Source: Stenotrophomonas_A sp035629025
GTDB lineage: Bacteria; Pseudomonadota; Gammaproteobacteria; Xanthomonadales; Xanthomonadaceae
Assembly: GCA_035629025.1 (NCBI GenBank)
Contig: DASPIU010000040.1
Coordinates: 1 to 64,000 of the forward strand
Length of the DNA: 64,000 bases
Direction: 5' to 3'
Shown: piece after piece, positions 35,645 through 43,710 of the stretch
Layout of the letters: every line of letters begins with the position of its first letter
Position numbering within the stretch: position 1 is the stretch's first letter
Made by a program: the position numbers and the translations under genes
Notes under the pieces: model-generated
What the model saw: the letters and a program-made list of their open reading frames with translations, nothing else
Told to the model about the DNA's origin: nothing
Databases searched by the model: none

Positions 35645-36499
35645 TTACTGGCCCAGGCCCGGGCCGACGCCGCGCGCCAAGGTGATGGCCTGGGCGACGT
35701 TCTGGTTCAACGGCAGGTTGTTGGCGACCGATTGCCGGACCAGGTCCAGTTGCAGGCGGTTGCTGATCTGTTGCGCATCGCCGGTGATCTGGATGCTCTG
35801 GCCGACGCTGCCATTGCGGATCCACTGCTGCACCTCGCCCTGGCCGGCGATCATCAGCAGCACGCCGGCCGCGCCATTGGCGTAACTGGCGCTGGCACTG
35901 GCCGCGCCATCGCTGACCTGCAGCGTGCCGGCGGCCAGGCCGGCACCAGTGGTTTGCGGAGCGCTGCCATCGCGCACGCTGAGCTGGGTGCTGTTGACGG
36001 CAGCGTTGGCATCGCCAGCGACCTGCACGCTCTGCACCAGGCCGGAAACATTCTGCAAACCGCTGCCATCCACGCTGCGCGCGGGCCCGGTCTGGGCGGC
36101 GTCGGGCGCTGCTTGCGCCGGCGGCGTCGCGGCGCTCGCCAACTGCGTGGCCGCCTGCGGCTCGGGTGCATTGGCGGCGGTGATGTTGACCGTGGGGGTG
36201 AAGGTCACCTTCGGCACGCTGCCGCCCTGGCTGAAATCCATCGCCACCTTCATCGTGCTTTCCAGCACCTGCCCGCTGGCGGTCTGCCAGGTGGAGATCA
36301 TCGACACGCCGAACCAGGCAACGGTGTTGTCGCCCACGGTGTAGCGGCCGCGCATGCCGGCCAGCTCCTCGTCGGAGATTTCGCTGATGCCGCGGCCAGT
36401 GCTGGCCGGCGCTTCATCGGTGTCCTGCGCGCAGGCCTGGAAGGCGGGTTGCAGCAGCGCCGCGCCAAGGGCGAGCAGCAGGGGATTGGGTTTGTTCAT
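35645..36499 (-). CDS. fapE: FapE-like secreted component of the amyloid operon
   Basis: 284 residues, AGGAG seven bases before ATG 36499. Signal peptide (LLLALGAALLQPAFQACAQ). Residues 41-52 read ISDEELAGMRGR, which resembles the recognition stretch of double-glycine leaders handled by C39 peptidases. Then a domain YTVGDNTVAWFGVSMISTW and a long Ala/Gln/Ser/Asn-rich part with amyloid-like units (LVQSVQVAGDANAAVNSTQL; IMIAGQGEVQQWI-like). It lies between the C39 peptidase and FapF-like genes, the place of fapE. Known FapE is a minor fibril component or export factor; here the function is inferred from position. Confidence 0.7.
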   Translation of the reverse strand: MNKPNPLLLALGAALLQPAFQACAQDTDEAPASTGRGISEISDEELAGMRGRYTVGDNTVAWFGVSMISTWQTASGQVLESTMKVAMDFSQGGSVPKVTFTPTVNITAANAPEPQAATQLASAATPPAQAAPDAAQTGPARSVDGSGLQNVSGLVQSVQVAGDANAAVNSTQLSVRDGSAPQTTGAGLAAGTLQVSDGAASASASYANGAAGVLLMIAGQGEVQQWIRNGSVGQSIQITGDAQQISNRLQLDLVRQSVANNLPLNQNVAQAITLARGVGPGLGQ

Positions 36500-36511
36500 G
36501 GCATGGCTCCT

Positions 36512-37201
36512 TCAGAACAGGTCGGCGTGGGTGAAGCCGAAGTCGACCAGTTCCGCTTCGGTAATGGGCCCTTGCCGCGCATACAGCGCGCGGGCGCTGG
36601 GCTTGCTGCTGGGTTGCAGCAGCACGGTGTTGCGATCAAAGTCGCTGCCGATGACCACGAACACGGCGCGCGAGGGCCAGCCTTCGAGGAATTCGGAAAC
36701 GGGGATGTTGCGGTTGCCGAGGATCGGGTCGGCCAGTTCGACGCGGTCGCCGATGACCTGCTTGAGCACGACGAAGTGGCGGAAGCCACGCACGTCCATC
36801 AGCACCAGGCCAGGCACGCGCAGGCTGCGCAGCCGGTCTTCGTTGATGCGGTAGCCGCGTCCGCGCATGCCGAGCGACTCGACGTAGCGCTTGATGTCCA
36901 GCAGGGAAAAGCCGCGCTCGCGGACGACCTGCGGGTCGGACACGCCCATCATGCCTTCGATCACGCTGTGCTCGTCGACATCCAGGCGATAGCCGTACTT
37001 GAGAATGGTGGCCAGCGCCGCCGCGCCGCAGCTGTAATCGGTCTGCTGCCGCACCAGATAGCGGTAGCGGCCTTCCTGCATGCTTTCGACCTGGCCGGTG
37101 TAGAGCGCGCCATTGGGCAGCACGCCGGCAAAAGGCACTTCGCCGGCCCAGGCCACCGGGCGCAACGACAGCAGCAGGCACAGCAGGATCCAACGGTTCA
37201 T
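36512..37201 (-). CDS. fapD: FapD-like C39-family cysteine peptidase
   Basis: 229 residues from ATG 37201 with AGGAAG upstream; an earlier in-frame ATG reaches into the hairpin. Signal peptide (WILLCLLLSLRPVAWAG). C39 peptidase fold: oxyanion Gln and nucleophile C58 in QQTDYSCGAAALATIL, H142 in GFRHFVVLK, D158 in LADPILGN. FapD of Pseudomonas is a C39 protease needed for export or processing of Fap subunits. It starts 12 bases before the FapE-like gene and follows the FapC-like gene after a hairpin-bearing gap. Substrates are probably Fap proteins; see the leader-like motifs in the FapA- and FapE-like products. Confidence 0.85.
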   Translation of the reverse strand: MNRWILLCLLLSLRPVAWAGEVPFAGVLPNGALYTGQVESMQEGRYRYLVRQQTDYSCGAAALATILKYGYRLDVDEHSVIEGMMGVSDPQVVRERGFSLLDIKRYVESLGMRGRGYRINEDRLRSLRVPGLVLMDVRGFRHFVVLKQVIGDRVELADPILGNRNIPVSEFLEGWPSRAVFVVIGSDFDRNTVLLQPSSKPSARALYARQGPITEAELVDFGFTHADLF

Positions 37202-37220
37202 CGCACGGGCTTCCTGGGTT

Positions 37221-37291
37221 GGAAGCCCCCGCCCCAGGGGGACTAGGAACGGGGGCTTCCGGGGTGGCCCGGCCATTGGCGGATGGCCGGG
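37221..37291 (-). other. Two hairpins inside the fap-like operon
   Basis: GGAAGCCCCCG (37221-37231) pairs with CGGGGGCTTCC (37250-37260), and CCCGGCCAT (37268-37276) pairs with ATGGCCGGG (37283-37291). Both lie in the 132-base gap between the fapC-like stop and the fapD-like start. They could slow 3' decay of the major-subunit message or partly end transcription, favouring subunit over accessory proteins. Confidence 0.6.
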
Positions 37292-37333
37292 TTTGTTGCT
37301 CCTAACGCCAGATCGGGGCGTTGCCGGTCAGGT

Positions 37334-38917
37334 TTACTGCTCCGGACCGCCGCCGCCGCCGCCGGTGGACGGCTGCGCCACGGCCAGGGCCAGGCTGTTG
37401 GCCTGCAGGTTGCCGGTGCCCGAAGCCACGTTCACGCCGATGTTGCCGGAGGCCGCCGAGAAGGCGCTGCCCGACAGCGAAGCGGTGTTCGTCGCATCAA
37501 CCACGACCCACTGCGTGCTGGTGACCGTGCCGCTCAGTTCCGCGGTCAGGTCGGCCACGCCGAGCTCGACGAAGCCCAGGTCACCCTCTTCCGTGCCCTC
37601 GTAGGTGCCTTCGCTGTCGTTGTCGAACGCGATGCCGCCCACGCCGTCGCGGTACGGGTTGTCGATCGCGCCGCCGATCTCGTCATCCATGTCGATATGG
37701 CCGGTCTCGCTGCCAGACGGATGCGGCAGGGCGCCGTCCCAGCTGTCGAGATAGAAGTTGCCGGCCTGGTAGGAGTTGCCGCGGCTGGAGGTATCGCCCG
37801 AGGCCGTGCCCTCGTAACCGCCGGCACCCACGGCCAGGGTCAGGCCGCTGACCGAACCGGTCAGGCCGACTTCGACGCTGTCGGTGTAGCTCTCGACGTA
37901 GCCGGCGTTGCTGACGGCATTGCCGCTGGAGACCTGGTTGGACGAGATCGAGGCCTGCGCCATCGCGCTGGTGGCCACCGACGCCGACAAGGCGTTCTTC
38001 TGCTCGTTGTTGTTGCCCGAGGCCACGTTGACGCCGATGTTGCCGGTCGCGGCGTTGAACGCATTGCCACCCAGCGACGCGGCGTTGGTCACGCCCTCGT
38101 TGAGGGTGACGTTGTCCGAACCGTTCTGGTTGACGAACACTTCGGCATCGGCCATGCCGAAGGCGAAGCTGCTGTCGGCCGCCGACAGCGCCGCGGCGTT
38201 GTCCTGGGCATTGTTGTCGCCGGCGGCGACGTTGAAGCCGAGGTTACCGGAGGCATCGGAAGCCACGTCGTCGGCGATCGAGGCATCGTTGCTCAGGTTC
38301 TCGTTGGCGCCGAGGTTGCCGCTGATCGACTGGCGGTTGTCGATGACGGAAATCGCCGCCGAATCCAGGTCGATGTTGCCGGTCACGGTCGGGTCGCCGC
38401 TGAAGCTGATGTCGCTGCTCAGGCGCAGGTCCTTCTTCAGGTTGACGTCCATGCCGTGGTTGTTGGTGTCGCGGTTCTCGTCGCCATCGACGTTGTAGCT
38501 CTCGTTGACGGTGACGTTGCGGGTTTCGTCGTAGTTGCGGGTTTCGTCGTAGCTGATGTTGGTGTCTTCGTCGGTGCGGGTGCCGTCATAGCGCAGGCGG
38601 GCAGAGGCATCCAGGCGCAGGCGGGCCGAAGCGTCCAGCGCCAGGTCCACGTCGGTGTCGACGGTGGTGTTGACGTCGGTGTTGTTGTTGGTGTTCGTGG
38701 TCGTGTTGGTGCTGGTGTTCGTGGTGGTCGTGGTGGTGGTATCAGTGTTGGTGGTGTCGTTGTTGGTGGTGTTGAGCCAGGTGCGGGACTCGACCACGTT
38801 GTGCAGGTGGTTGATGTTGGCGCTCGCGTTCTGGTCATCCTGTGCACTGGCTGCCGCGCTGAAGACCAGCGTGGAAACCGCCATCGCGAGTACCGTCCAT
38901 TTGTGATTCGCGTTCAT
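37334..38917 (-). CDS. fapC: FapC-like major amyloid subunit candidate
   Basis: 527 residues, GAGGGC upstream. Signal peptide (VLAMAVSTLVFSAAASAQ). Residues about 49-89 are almost only Thr, Asn and Asp. Three imperfect repeats of the form A-(S/T)-G-N-(I/L)-G-(V/F)-N-V-A-(S/A)-G-x-x-N-x-Q-x-N lie near 219-250, 281-313 and 481-512, separated by long linkers. This glycine/asparagine/glutamine repeat with long linkers is the FapC/FapB pattern. Cysteine was not seen, whereas Pseudomonas FapC carries a C-terminal CxxC (family knowledge). Expected to be exported through the FapF-like barrel and to form fibrils in the matrix. Alternative: a non-amyloid repeat adhesin. Confidence 0.8.
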   Translation of the reverse strand: MNANHKWTVLAMAVSTLVFSAAASAQDDQNASANINHLHNVVESRTWLNTTNNDTTNTDTTTTTTTNTSTNTTTNTNNNTDVNTTVDTDVDLALDASARLRLDASARLRYDGTRTDEDTNISYDETRNYDETRNVTVNESYNVDGDENRDTNNHGMDVNLKKDLRLSSDISFSGDPTVTGNIDLDSAAISVIDNRQSISGNLGANENLSNDASIADDVASDASGNLGFNVAAGDNNAQDNAAALSAADSSFAFGMADAEVFVNQNGSDNVTLNEGVTNAASLGGNAFNAATGNIGVNVASGNNNEQKNALSASVATSAMAQASISSNQVSSGNAVSNAGYVESYTDSVEVGLTGSVSGLTLAVGAGGYEGTASGDTSSRGNSYQAGNFYLDSWDGALPHPSGSETGHIDMDDEIGGAIDNPYRDGVGGIAFDNDSEGTYEGTEEGDLGFVELGVADLTAELSGTVTSTQWVVVDATNTASLSGSAFSAASGNIGVNVASGTGNLQANSLALAVAQPSTGGGGGGPEQ

Positions 38918-38962
38918 GGTGCCCTCTTCTCGTGTGTGACTATCGGGTGGTGGTGCGTGTCA

Positions 38963-39598
38963 TCACGGACCCTGCACCGACAGGCTGAGTTGGTTGCCTG
39001 TCGCGTTGCCGGAACCCGCGATCTGATTGAGTTGCAGGACACCGCCGAATCCCCGCAGCGCAGTCGACTCGACGCCGACGCTGCGGGTACCGCCGGGCTG
39101 GGCCTCGATGGCCTCGCCCTGCCCCCCTGCCGACGCGAACGAAGCGAGCGTGTCGTCGTTCGTTTCGCGTATGCCCTGGTCGGCCAGCGTGGCGACGACG
39201 GTGTTGATCTCCGCGTTGCCGCTGCCGCTGGCCTGGTTGATGGAAGCGATGCCGCTGGCCCCGCCCAATGCGTCGCCGGCCAGCGTGGCCGAGGCGTGCA
39301 GCGGGGTGTCGTAGCGATCGCTTGCGTGGATCTGCACGGACTGCACCGAAGCCTGTGCGCGGCCACCGCTGGCCAGTGCGCGCAGGTTCGCCTGCAGGTT
39401 GAAATCGCCTGCGGCCTGGTTCACCGCGATGGCACCACTGGCGCCGGACAGCGCGTGCTGGTCGATGTGGCTGTCGGCCAGGTAGCCGAGCATCTGCGCG
39501 TAAGGGTCCGGCTGCTGCGCGCGCGCCGCGCTCATGCCCAGCAGGCAGGCGGGCAGCACGCAGGCAGCGGCAACGGCCAGGAGCAGGCGCGAGGACAT
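38963..39598 (-). CDS. fapB: FapB-like minor amyloid subunit/nucleator candidate
   Basis: About 211 residues. Signal peptide (LLLAVAAACVLPACLLGMSAARA). Three short repeats (about 49-76, 109-137, 181-207) share G-(A/F)-(S/G)-G-x-x-x-x-N-Q-x-(A/S)-G-x-x-N-x-x-x-N: for example GAIAVNQAAGDFNLQAN, GIASINQASGSGNAEIN and GVLQLNQIAGSGNATGN. They match the repeat type of the larger protein downstream, with shorter linkers. In Pseudomonas the smaller FapB nucleates FapC fibrils. It starts only three bases after the FapA-like stop, so both are cotranscribed. Confidence 0.78.
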   Translation of the reverse strand: MSSRLLLAVAAACVLPACLLGMSAARAQQPDPYAQMLGYLADSHIDQHALSGASGAIAVNQAAGDFNLQANLRALASGGRAQASVQSVQIHASDRYDTPLHASATLAGDALGGASGIASINQASGSGNAEINTVVATLADQGIRETNDDTLASFASAGGQGEAIEAQPGGTRSVGVESTALRGFGGVLQLNQIAGSGNATGNQLSLSVQGP

Positions 39599-39601
39599 GG
39601 C

Positions 39602-40180
39602 TCAGTTCCCCGGGCCAGTGGTCGCGGGCGTTCCCAGCGGGAACTGCGCCAGCGCGCCAAGCACGTGATCACCGATGCCGCGCGTGGCGTTGCCGACCGC
39701 GCCGACCGGGCCATTGATGCTGCGGCTGAGGTTGTTGCCACTGAGCAGGCCGTCGCTGCCGGCGACGCGGCCCAGCGTGCCGGTGACGGCAGTGCCGGTC
39801 ATGCGCTCGACCGTGGTCGGCGGGCGTCCGTTGTGCGCCACGCCGGACTGCACGCCGGCGTCGGCGCCCATCGCGGCGTAATCGTCATCGGACATTTCGG
39901 CAAAGCCGTCGTCGGTGCCCAGCGTGCGCGCCAGTTCCTGCCGCGGCGAGGGATTGGCGATGGTCGCCAGCCCCGGCGGCGCCGGGCGATAGGCCGGGCG
40001 GGTGGCGACGTCGCGGACCAGCACCATCTCGCCGGGCCGGGCGTCGACGCCCTGGCGCGCGCCGGCGCCGATGGGCATGCCCTTGTCCACGGGCTGCTCG
40101 GTGGCCAGGCACGGCGTGCTGGCGAGCAGGATCAACACGATAAGCAGTTGCGGACTCCGCCGCCGGGTCGGGCATTCCAT
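39602..40180 (-). CDS. fapA: FapA-like first gene of the amyloid operon
   Basis: 192 residues, start supported by GGGGAG seven bases upstream and by the sigma-54 promoter 35 bases away. Signal peptide (LLIVLILLASTPCLA). The mature protein is Pro/Gly/Ala-rich with no known domain; it contains EMSDDDYAAMGA (about 95-106), similar to ISDEELAGMRGR in the FapE-like protein. C-terminal part GTLGRVAGSDGLLSGNNLSRSINGPVGAV. FapA in Pseudomonas influences fibril composition and may act as a chaperone. The name here rests on position and secretion signal only. Confidence 0.6.
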   Translation of the reverse strand: MECPTRRRSPQLLIVLILLASTPCLATEQPVDKGMPIGAGARQGVDARPGEMVLVRDVATRPAYRPAPPGLATIANPSPRQELARTLGTDDGFAEMSDDDYAAMGADAGVQSGVAHNGRPPTTVERMTGTAVTGTLGRVAGSDGLLSGNNLSRSINGPVGAVGNATRGIGDHVLGALAQFPLGTPATTGPGN

Positions 40181-40214
40181 GGGATCTCCCCCACTGTACG
40201 AGCCAGTGAGGTAG

Positions 40215-40230
40215 AGCAGCTATCGTGCCA
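40215..40230 (-). promoter_or_regulatory. Sigma-54 (RpoN) promoter of the fap-like operon
   Basis: On the minus strand TGGCACGATAGCTGCT matches the sigma-54 consensus TGGCACG-N4-TTGCW with one mismatch; the invariant GG and GC are ten bases apart as required. It ends 35 bases before the first ATG. Upstream at 40294 (CTGTTACAG) and 40378 (TGTAACAG) are related sites in opposite orientation that could bind an enhancer protein (weaker). Confidence 0.8.
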
Positions 40231-40434
40231 ACCCGGAATCCCGAAAAATTTCAATCACTTGCAGACATGCGCCAGCCAACAGCGGCGGCCGTACTGTTAC
40301 AGCACAAGCCGCGAGGCGCGGCGCATAGGGCCTGTTCACAAGCGCACAAGCCTTGCGCTGCCTGCGCCGGCGCGCGATGTAACAGCGGCGATACAGTGAC
40401 GCGCTACAGGTTTACACCCGCGCCTTGCCCGCGC

Positions 40435-41763
40435 TCAGCCGGGTTGTTCGCCGGGGTGCTCGAGGCCGACGTTGCTGGACGCACGCTGATACGCCGCGCG
40501 GTCGAGCAGGCCGGTTTGCTTGGCCACAAGCACCGGCACCAGCATCTGCCCGGTGACGTTGGTCATCGTGCGCATCATGTCGAGCACGCGATCGATGGCA
40601 TACAGATAGCCGATCACTTCCAGCGGCAGGCCGGCCGCGCTCAGCACGACGGTGGCCATCACCACCGCCGTGCCCGGCACGCCAGCGGTGCCGAAGCTGC
40701 CCAGCACCGAGGCGAGCAACACGATGAAATACTGGTCAGCGGTCAATGGCACACCGGTGTACTGCGCAATGAATACCGCGCACAGCGCCGGATAGATCGC
40801 GCCGCAGCCGTCCATCTTGATGCTCGCGCCCAGCGGCACCGCAAAGGCGGCGTAGTCCTTGTTCACGCCCAGGTTGTGGGTGATCGAGCGCATCGCCACC
40901 GGCATCGCCGCGAAGCTCGATGACGACACGAAGCCCACCTGCATGCCCGGCGCCGCGCCGCGGAAGAACTTCAGCGGGTTGAGACCGTGGATCAGCAGCA
41001 AGCCGCCGTAGACGAAGACGATGTGGACGGCGCAGGCGATGTACAGCGCGAGCACGAAGTTGCCGAACGGCAGCAGCTTCTCGAAACCATAGGCGCCGAC
41101 CAGGCCGGCGATCAGACCGAACGTGCCGATCGGCGTGACCTCCAGCACGAAGCGCGTGACCTGGATCATGATCTCGCTCATCTGCGCGGTGAGCTTGCGC
41201 GCCTCGGCCACGCGCTCGCCGAGCTTGACCATCGCAAAGCCCAGCAGCGCGGCGAAGAAGATCACGGGCAGGATCGAGCCGCGTCCGGCCGCGAGCACGG
41301 TTTCACCAGCCGCATTGGTGCGCGTGCCGATGCCGGTGAGCGCATAGAACGGATTGGACGGCACCACGTCCATCAGCACCTTCACCGGACTGGGCACATC
41401 GCGCGGCGTCCAGCCGGCGTCCACGTGGAGGCCGAAGTGGCCGACGCCCGGCTGCATCAGCGTGCCCGCCGCCAGGCCCACGCACACCGCCAGCGCGGCG
41501 GTGAGCACGAACCACAGGAAGGTGCGCGCACCCAGCGCGGCCACCGACTTCTGCCCGTGCAGCGCGGAGATCGCGTTGATCACCGCGAAGAACACCAGCG
41601 GCACGGCGATCATCTTGATCAGGGTGACGTAGAGGTCGCCCAGCGGCTCGAACCAGGTCTTGGCGGCGGGGCCGAACGCCCAGCCGGCCAGCGCGCCCAG
41701 CACAAAACCGGCGACCACGCGCTGCCAGAAGGGGATGCGGAACCAGGCGGAGACCAGTTTCAT
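40435..41763 (-). CDS. Dicarboxylate/amino acid:cation symporter (DctA/GltP family)
   Basis: 442 residues, inner membrane, about eight helices plus two re-entrant loops. HP1-type serine-rich motif SSSSFAAMPVAM, HP2 GTAGVPGTAVVM and GASIKMDGCGAIYPALCAVFIAQ (helix 7 substrate/Na site) define the DAACS family. Substrates in the family are C4-dicarboxylates, glutamate or aspartate; which one is not clear from sequence, though XM(D)GC instead of the usual NMDG may alter selectivity. Single gene upstream of, and pointing the same way as, the fap-like operon, separated by 254 bases. Confidence 0.9.
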   Translation of the reverse strand: MKLVSAWFRIPFWQRVVAGFVLGALAGWAFGPAAKTWFEPLGDLYVTLIKMIAVPLVFFAVINAISALHGQKSVAALGARTFLWFVLTAALAVCVGLAAGTLMQPGVGHFGLHVDAGWTPRDVPSPVKVLMDVVPSNPFYALTGIGTRTNAAGETVLAAGRGSILPVIFFAALLGFAMVKLGERVAEARKLTAQMSEIMIQVTRFVLEVTPIGTFGLIAGLVGAYGFEKLLPFGNFVLALYIACAVHIVFVYGGLLLIHGLNPLKFFRGAAPGMQVGFVSSSSFAAMPVAMRSITHNLGVNKDYAAFAVPLGASIKMDGCGAIYPALCAVFIAQYTGVPLTADQYFIVLLASVLGSFGTAGVPGTAVVMATVVLSAAGLPLEVIGYLYAIDRVLDMMRTMTNVTGQMLVPVLVAKQTGLLDRAAYQRASSNVGLEHPGEQPG

Positions 41764-41930
41764 GGGCTTTGTCGAAGGGCCGGGAGAACAGAAGCCTGGA
41801 ACCATAGCCCATCGCCCGGCCGGCGACGACGCCATGGCTGGAACAACCACATGCCGGCTACGCAATGTCACCCGGCTGCAGCGCTGGCCCGTTCATAATG
41901 GGCGCGGTTTCCCGACGCTCCCGTGCCTCC

Positions 41931-43646
41931 ATGACGCCTTCCGTTACCGATCTGCGCCTGCCGGCGCTTGGCCTGTTCTGCACTCTGTTTCTGGGCGCCT
42001 GCGCCTCCACTTCCAGTACTGCGCATGCCCCCTCCGCCGTTACGGCGGTGGATGTCCCAACGATCCAGCACCCGCAGCAGGAAACCCCGCAGTGGTGGTA
42101 CCGCAGCGGCGCGGCGCGGGCCGCCGCCAATGGCGCGATGGCGGGCAAGGCGAAGAACGTGATCCTGTTCCTCGGCGATGGCATGAGCCTGACCACCGTG
42201 GCCGCCGCGCGCATCCTCGAAGGCCAGCGCAAAGGCGGGCCTGGCGAGGAGAACCTGCTGTCGTGGGAGCAGTTCCCGGCCACGGCCTTCAGCAAGACCT
42301 ACAACACCGATTCGCAGACCCCGGACTCGGCCGGCACGATGACCGCGATCACCACCGGGGTGAAGACCCACATGGGCGCGATCGGCGTCAGCGCCGGCAC
42401 CCGCGACGACTGCGCCGACAGCCTCGGCAAGGGCCTGCTGAGCTGGCTGAGCCTGGCCGACAGCGCTGGCATGGCCACTGGCATCGTCACGACCACGCGC
42501 ATCACCCATGCCACGCCGGCGGCGACCTACGCCCATTCGCCCGAGCGCAACTGGGAGAACGACACCGACCTGCCCGAAAGCGCACGCACCGCCGGCTGCC
42601 GCGACATCGCCCAGCAATTGCTCAGCGCGCAACGCTATGGTCGTGGTCCGCTGGTGGTAATGGGCGGCGGCCGCAGCCAGTTGCTGCCGGTCAGCGAACG
42701 CGACCCGGAGTACGACGACAAGGTCGGGCTGCGCCTGGATGGCCGTGATCTGGTCGCCGAGTGGCGCCAGGCGCATCCGCAGGGCGCCTACGTGTGGAAC
42801 GAGGCCCAGCTGCAGGCCGCGGCTGGCGCGCCGGCACTGCTCGGCCTGTTCGAGCCGGACCACATGCAATACGACCACGACCGCAAGCGCGGCCCGCAGG
42901 GCGAGCCCAGCCTCACCGAGATGACCCGCACCGCGATCCGCACCCTGTCGCGCGATCCCAACGGCTTCGTGCTGATGGTCGAGGGCGGGCGCATCGACCA
43001 CGCCAACCACGCCGGCAATGCCTTCCGTGCCCTGGACGAGACCGTGTCGCTATCCGATGCGGTGCGCGCGGCTGTGGAGACCGCGCCGGCCGACACCTTG
43101 ATCATCGTCACCGCTGACCATTCGCACACGCTGAACTTCGTCGGCTACCCGGTGCGCGGCAATCCGATCCTCGGCAAGGTGCGCGGCGTGGGCGGCGAGG
43201 ACGGCGACCGCAGCCAGTACGCGCGCGATCTCACCGGCCTGCCCTACACCACGCTCAGCTACGCCAATGGCCCCGGCAACACCGGCGCCAGCAACGCGCA
43301 GCCGGCCGGACCGAAGCGTTTCAACCACGAGCCGAGCAGCGTCGAGCCGGTGCAGGGGCGCCCGGACCTGACCCAGGTCGATACCGAATCGCCCAGCTAC
43401 CTGCAGGAAAGTCTGGTGCCGCTGAAAAGCGAGACGCATGGCGGCGAGGATGTCGGCATCTGGGCCACCGGCCCGGGCAGCGCGGCCTTGCGCGGCACGC
43501 TGGAGGAAAACGTGATCTATCACGTCATCGTCCAGGCCACGCCGAAGCTGCGCCAGCGCCTGTGTGCGGCTGATACCTGCAATGCCGATGGCGTGCCGGT
43601 GGAGTTGCCGCAGGCGGTCAAGTTCGAGCGCGCTGCAGGGCAGTGA
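41931..43646 (+). CDS. Alkaline phosphatase, lipoprotein (PhoA superfamily)
   Basis: 571 residues. Lipoprotein signal (ALGLFCTLFLGAC). Metal ligands in VILFLGDGMSLTT (D83), nucleophile S133 in TPDSAGTMTAITTGVKT, then VEGGRIDHANHAG and VTADHSHT. Those motifs define PhoA-type alkaline phosphatases, which release phosphate from monoesters with two Zn and one Mg. Membrane-anchored facing periplasm or outside. The start is the ATG at 41931 after the short AT-poor leader shared with dctA. Single gene; no Pho box was sought in detail. Confidence 0.93.
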   Translation: MTPSVTDLRLPALGLFCTLFLGACASTSSTAHAPSAVTAVDVPTIQHPQQETPQWWYRSGAARAAANGAMAGKAKNVILFLGDGMSLTTVAAARILEGQRKGGPGEENLLSWEQFPATAFSKTYNTDSQTPDSAGTMTAITTGVKTHMGAIGVSAGTRDDCADSLGKGLLSWLSLADSAGMATGIVTTTRITHATPAATYAHSPERNWENDTDLPESARTAGCRDIAQQLLSAQRYGRGPLVVMGGGRSQLLPVSERDPEYDDKVGLRLDGRDLVAEWRQAHPQGAYVWNEAQLQAAAGAPALLGLFEPDHMQYDHDRKRGPQGEPSLTEMTRTAIRTLSRDPNGFVLMVEGGRIDHANHAGNAFRALDETVSLSDAVRAAVETAPADTLIIVTADHSHTLNFVGYPVRGNPILGKVRGVGGEDGDRSQYARDLTGLPYTTLSYANGPGNTGASNAQPAGPKRFNHEPSSVEPVQGRPDLTQVDTESPSYLQESLVPLKSETHGGEDVGIWATGPGSAALRGTLEENVIYHVIVQATPKLRQRLCAADTCNADGVPVELPQAVKFERAAGQ

Positions 43647-43710
43647 AGCGTCGGGACCCGGGACCGGGGCCCGGCAACCCGCGGCGCGCTGCAGGCTGTA
43701 GGCTTGGTGC

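Noticed and set aside
40294..40385. CTGTTACAG and TGTAACAG as enhancer sites for the sigma-54 activator
   Set aside because: Only two short similar sequences; suggestive but too weak to list as features without footprinting or conservation.
37283..40399. 1038-codon plus-strand open frame across the fap-like operon
   Set aside because: It is antisense to four genes with signal peptides, ribosome sites and recognisable repeats or catalytic residues. High-GC third positions make such long antisense frames common; its product is a low-complexity Val/Gly/Ala/Arg sequence without domains.
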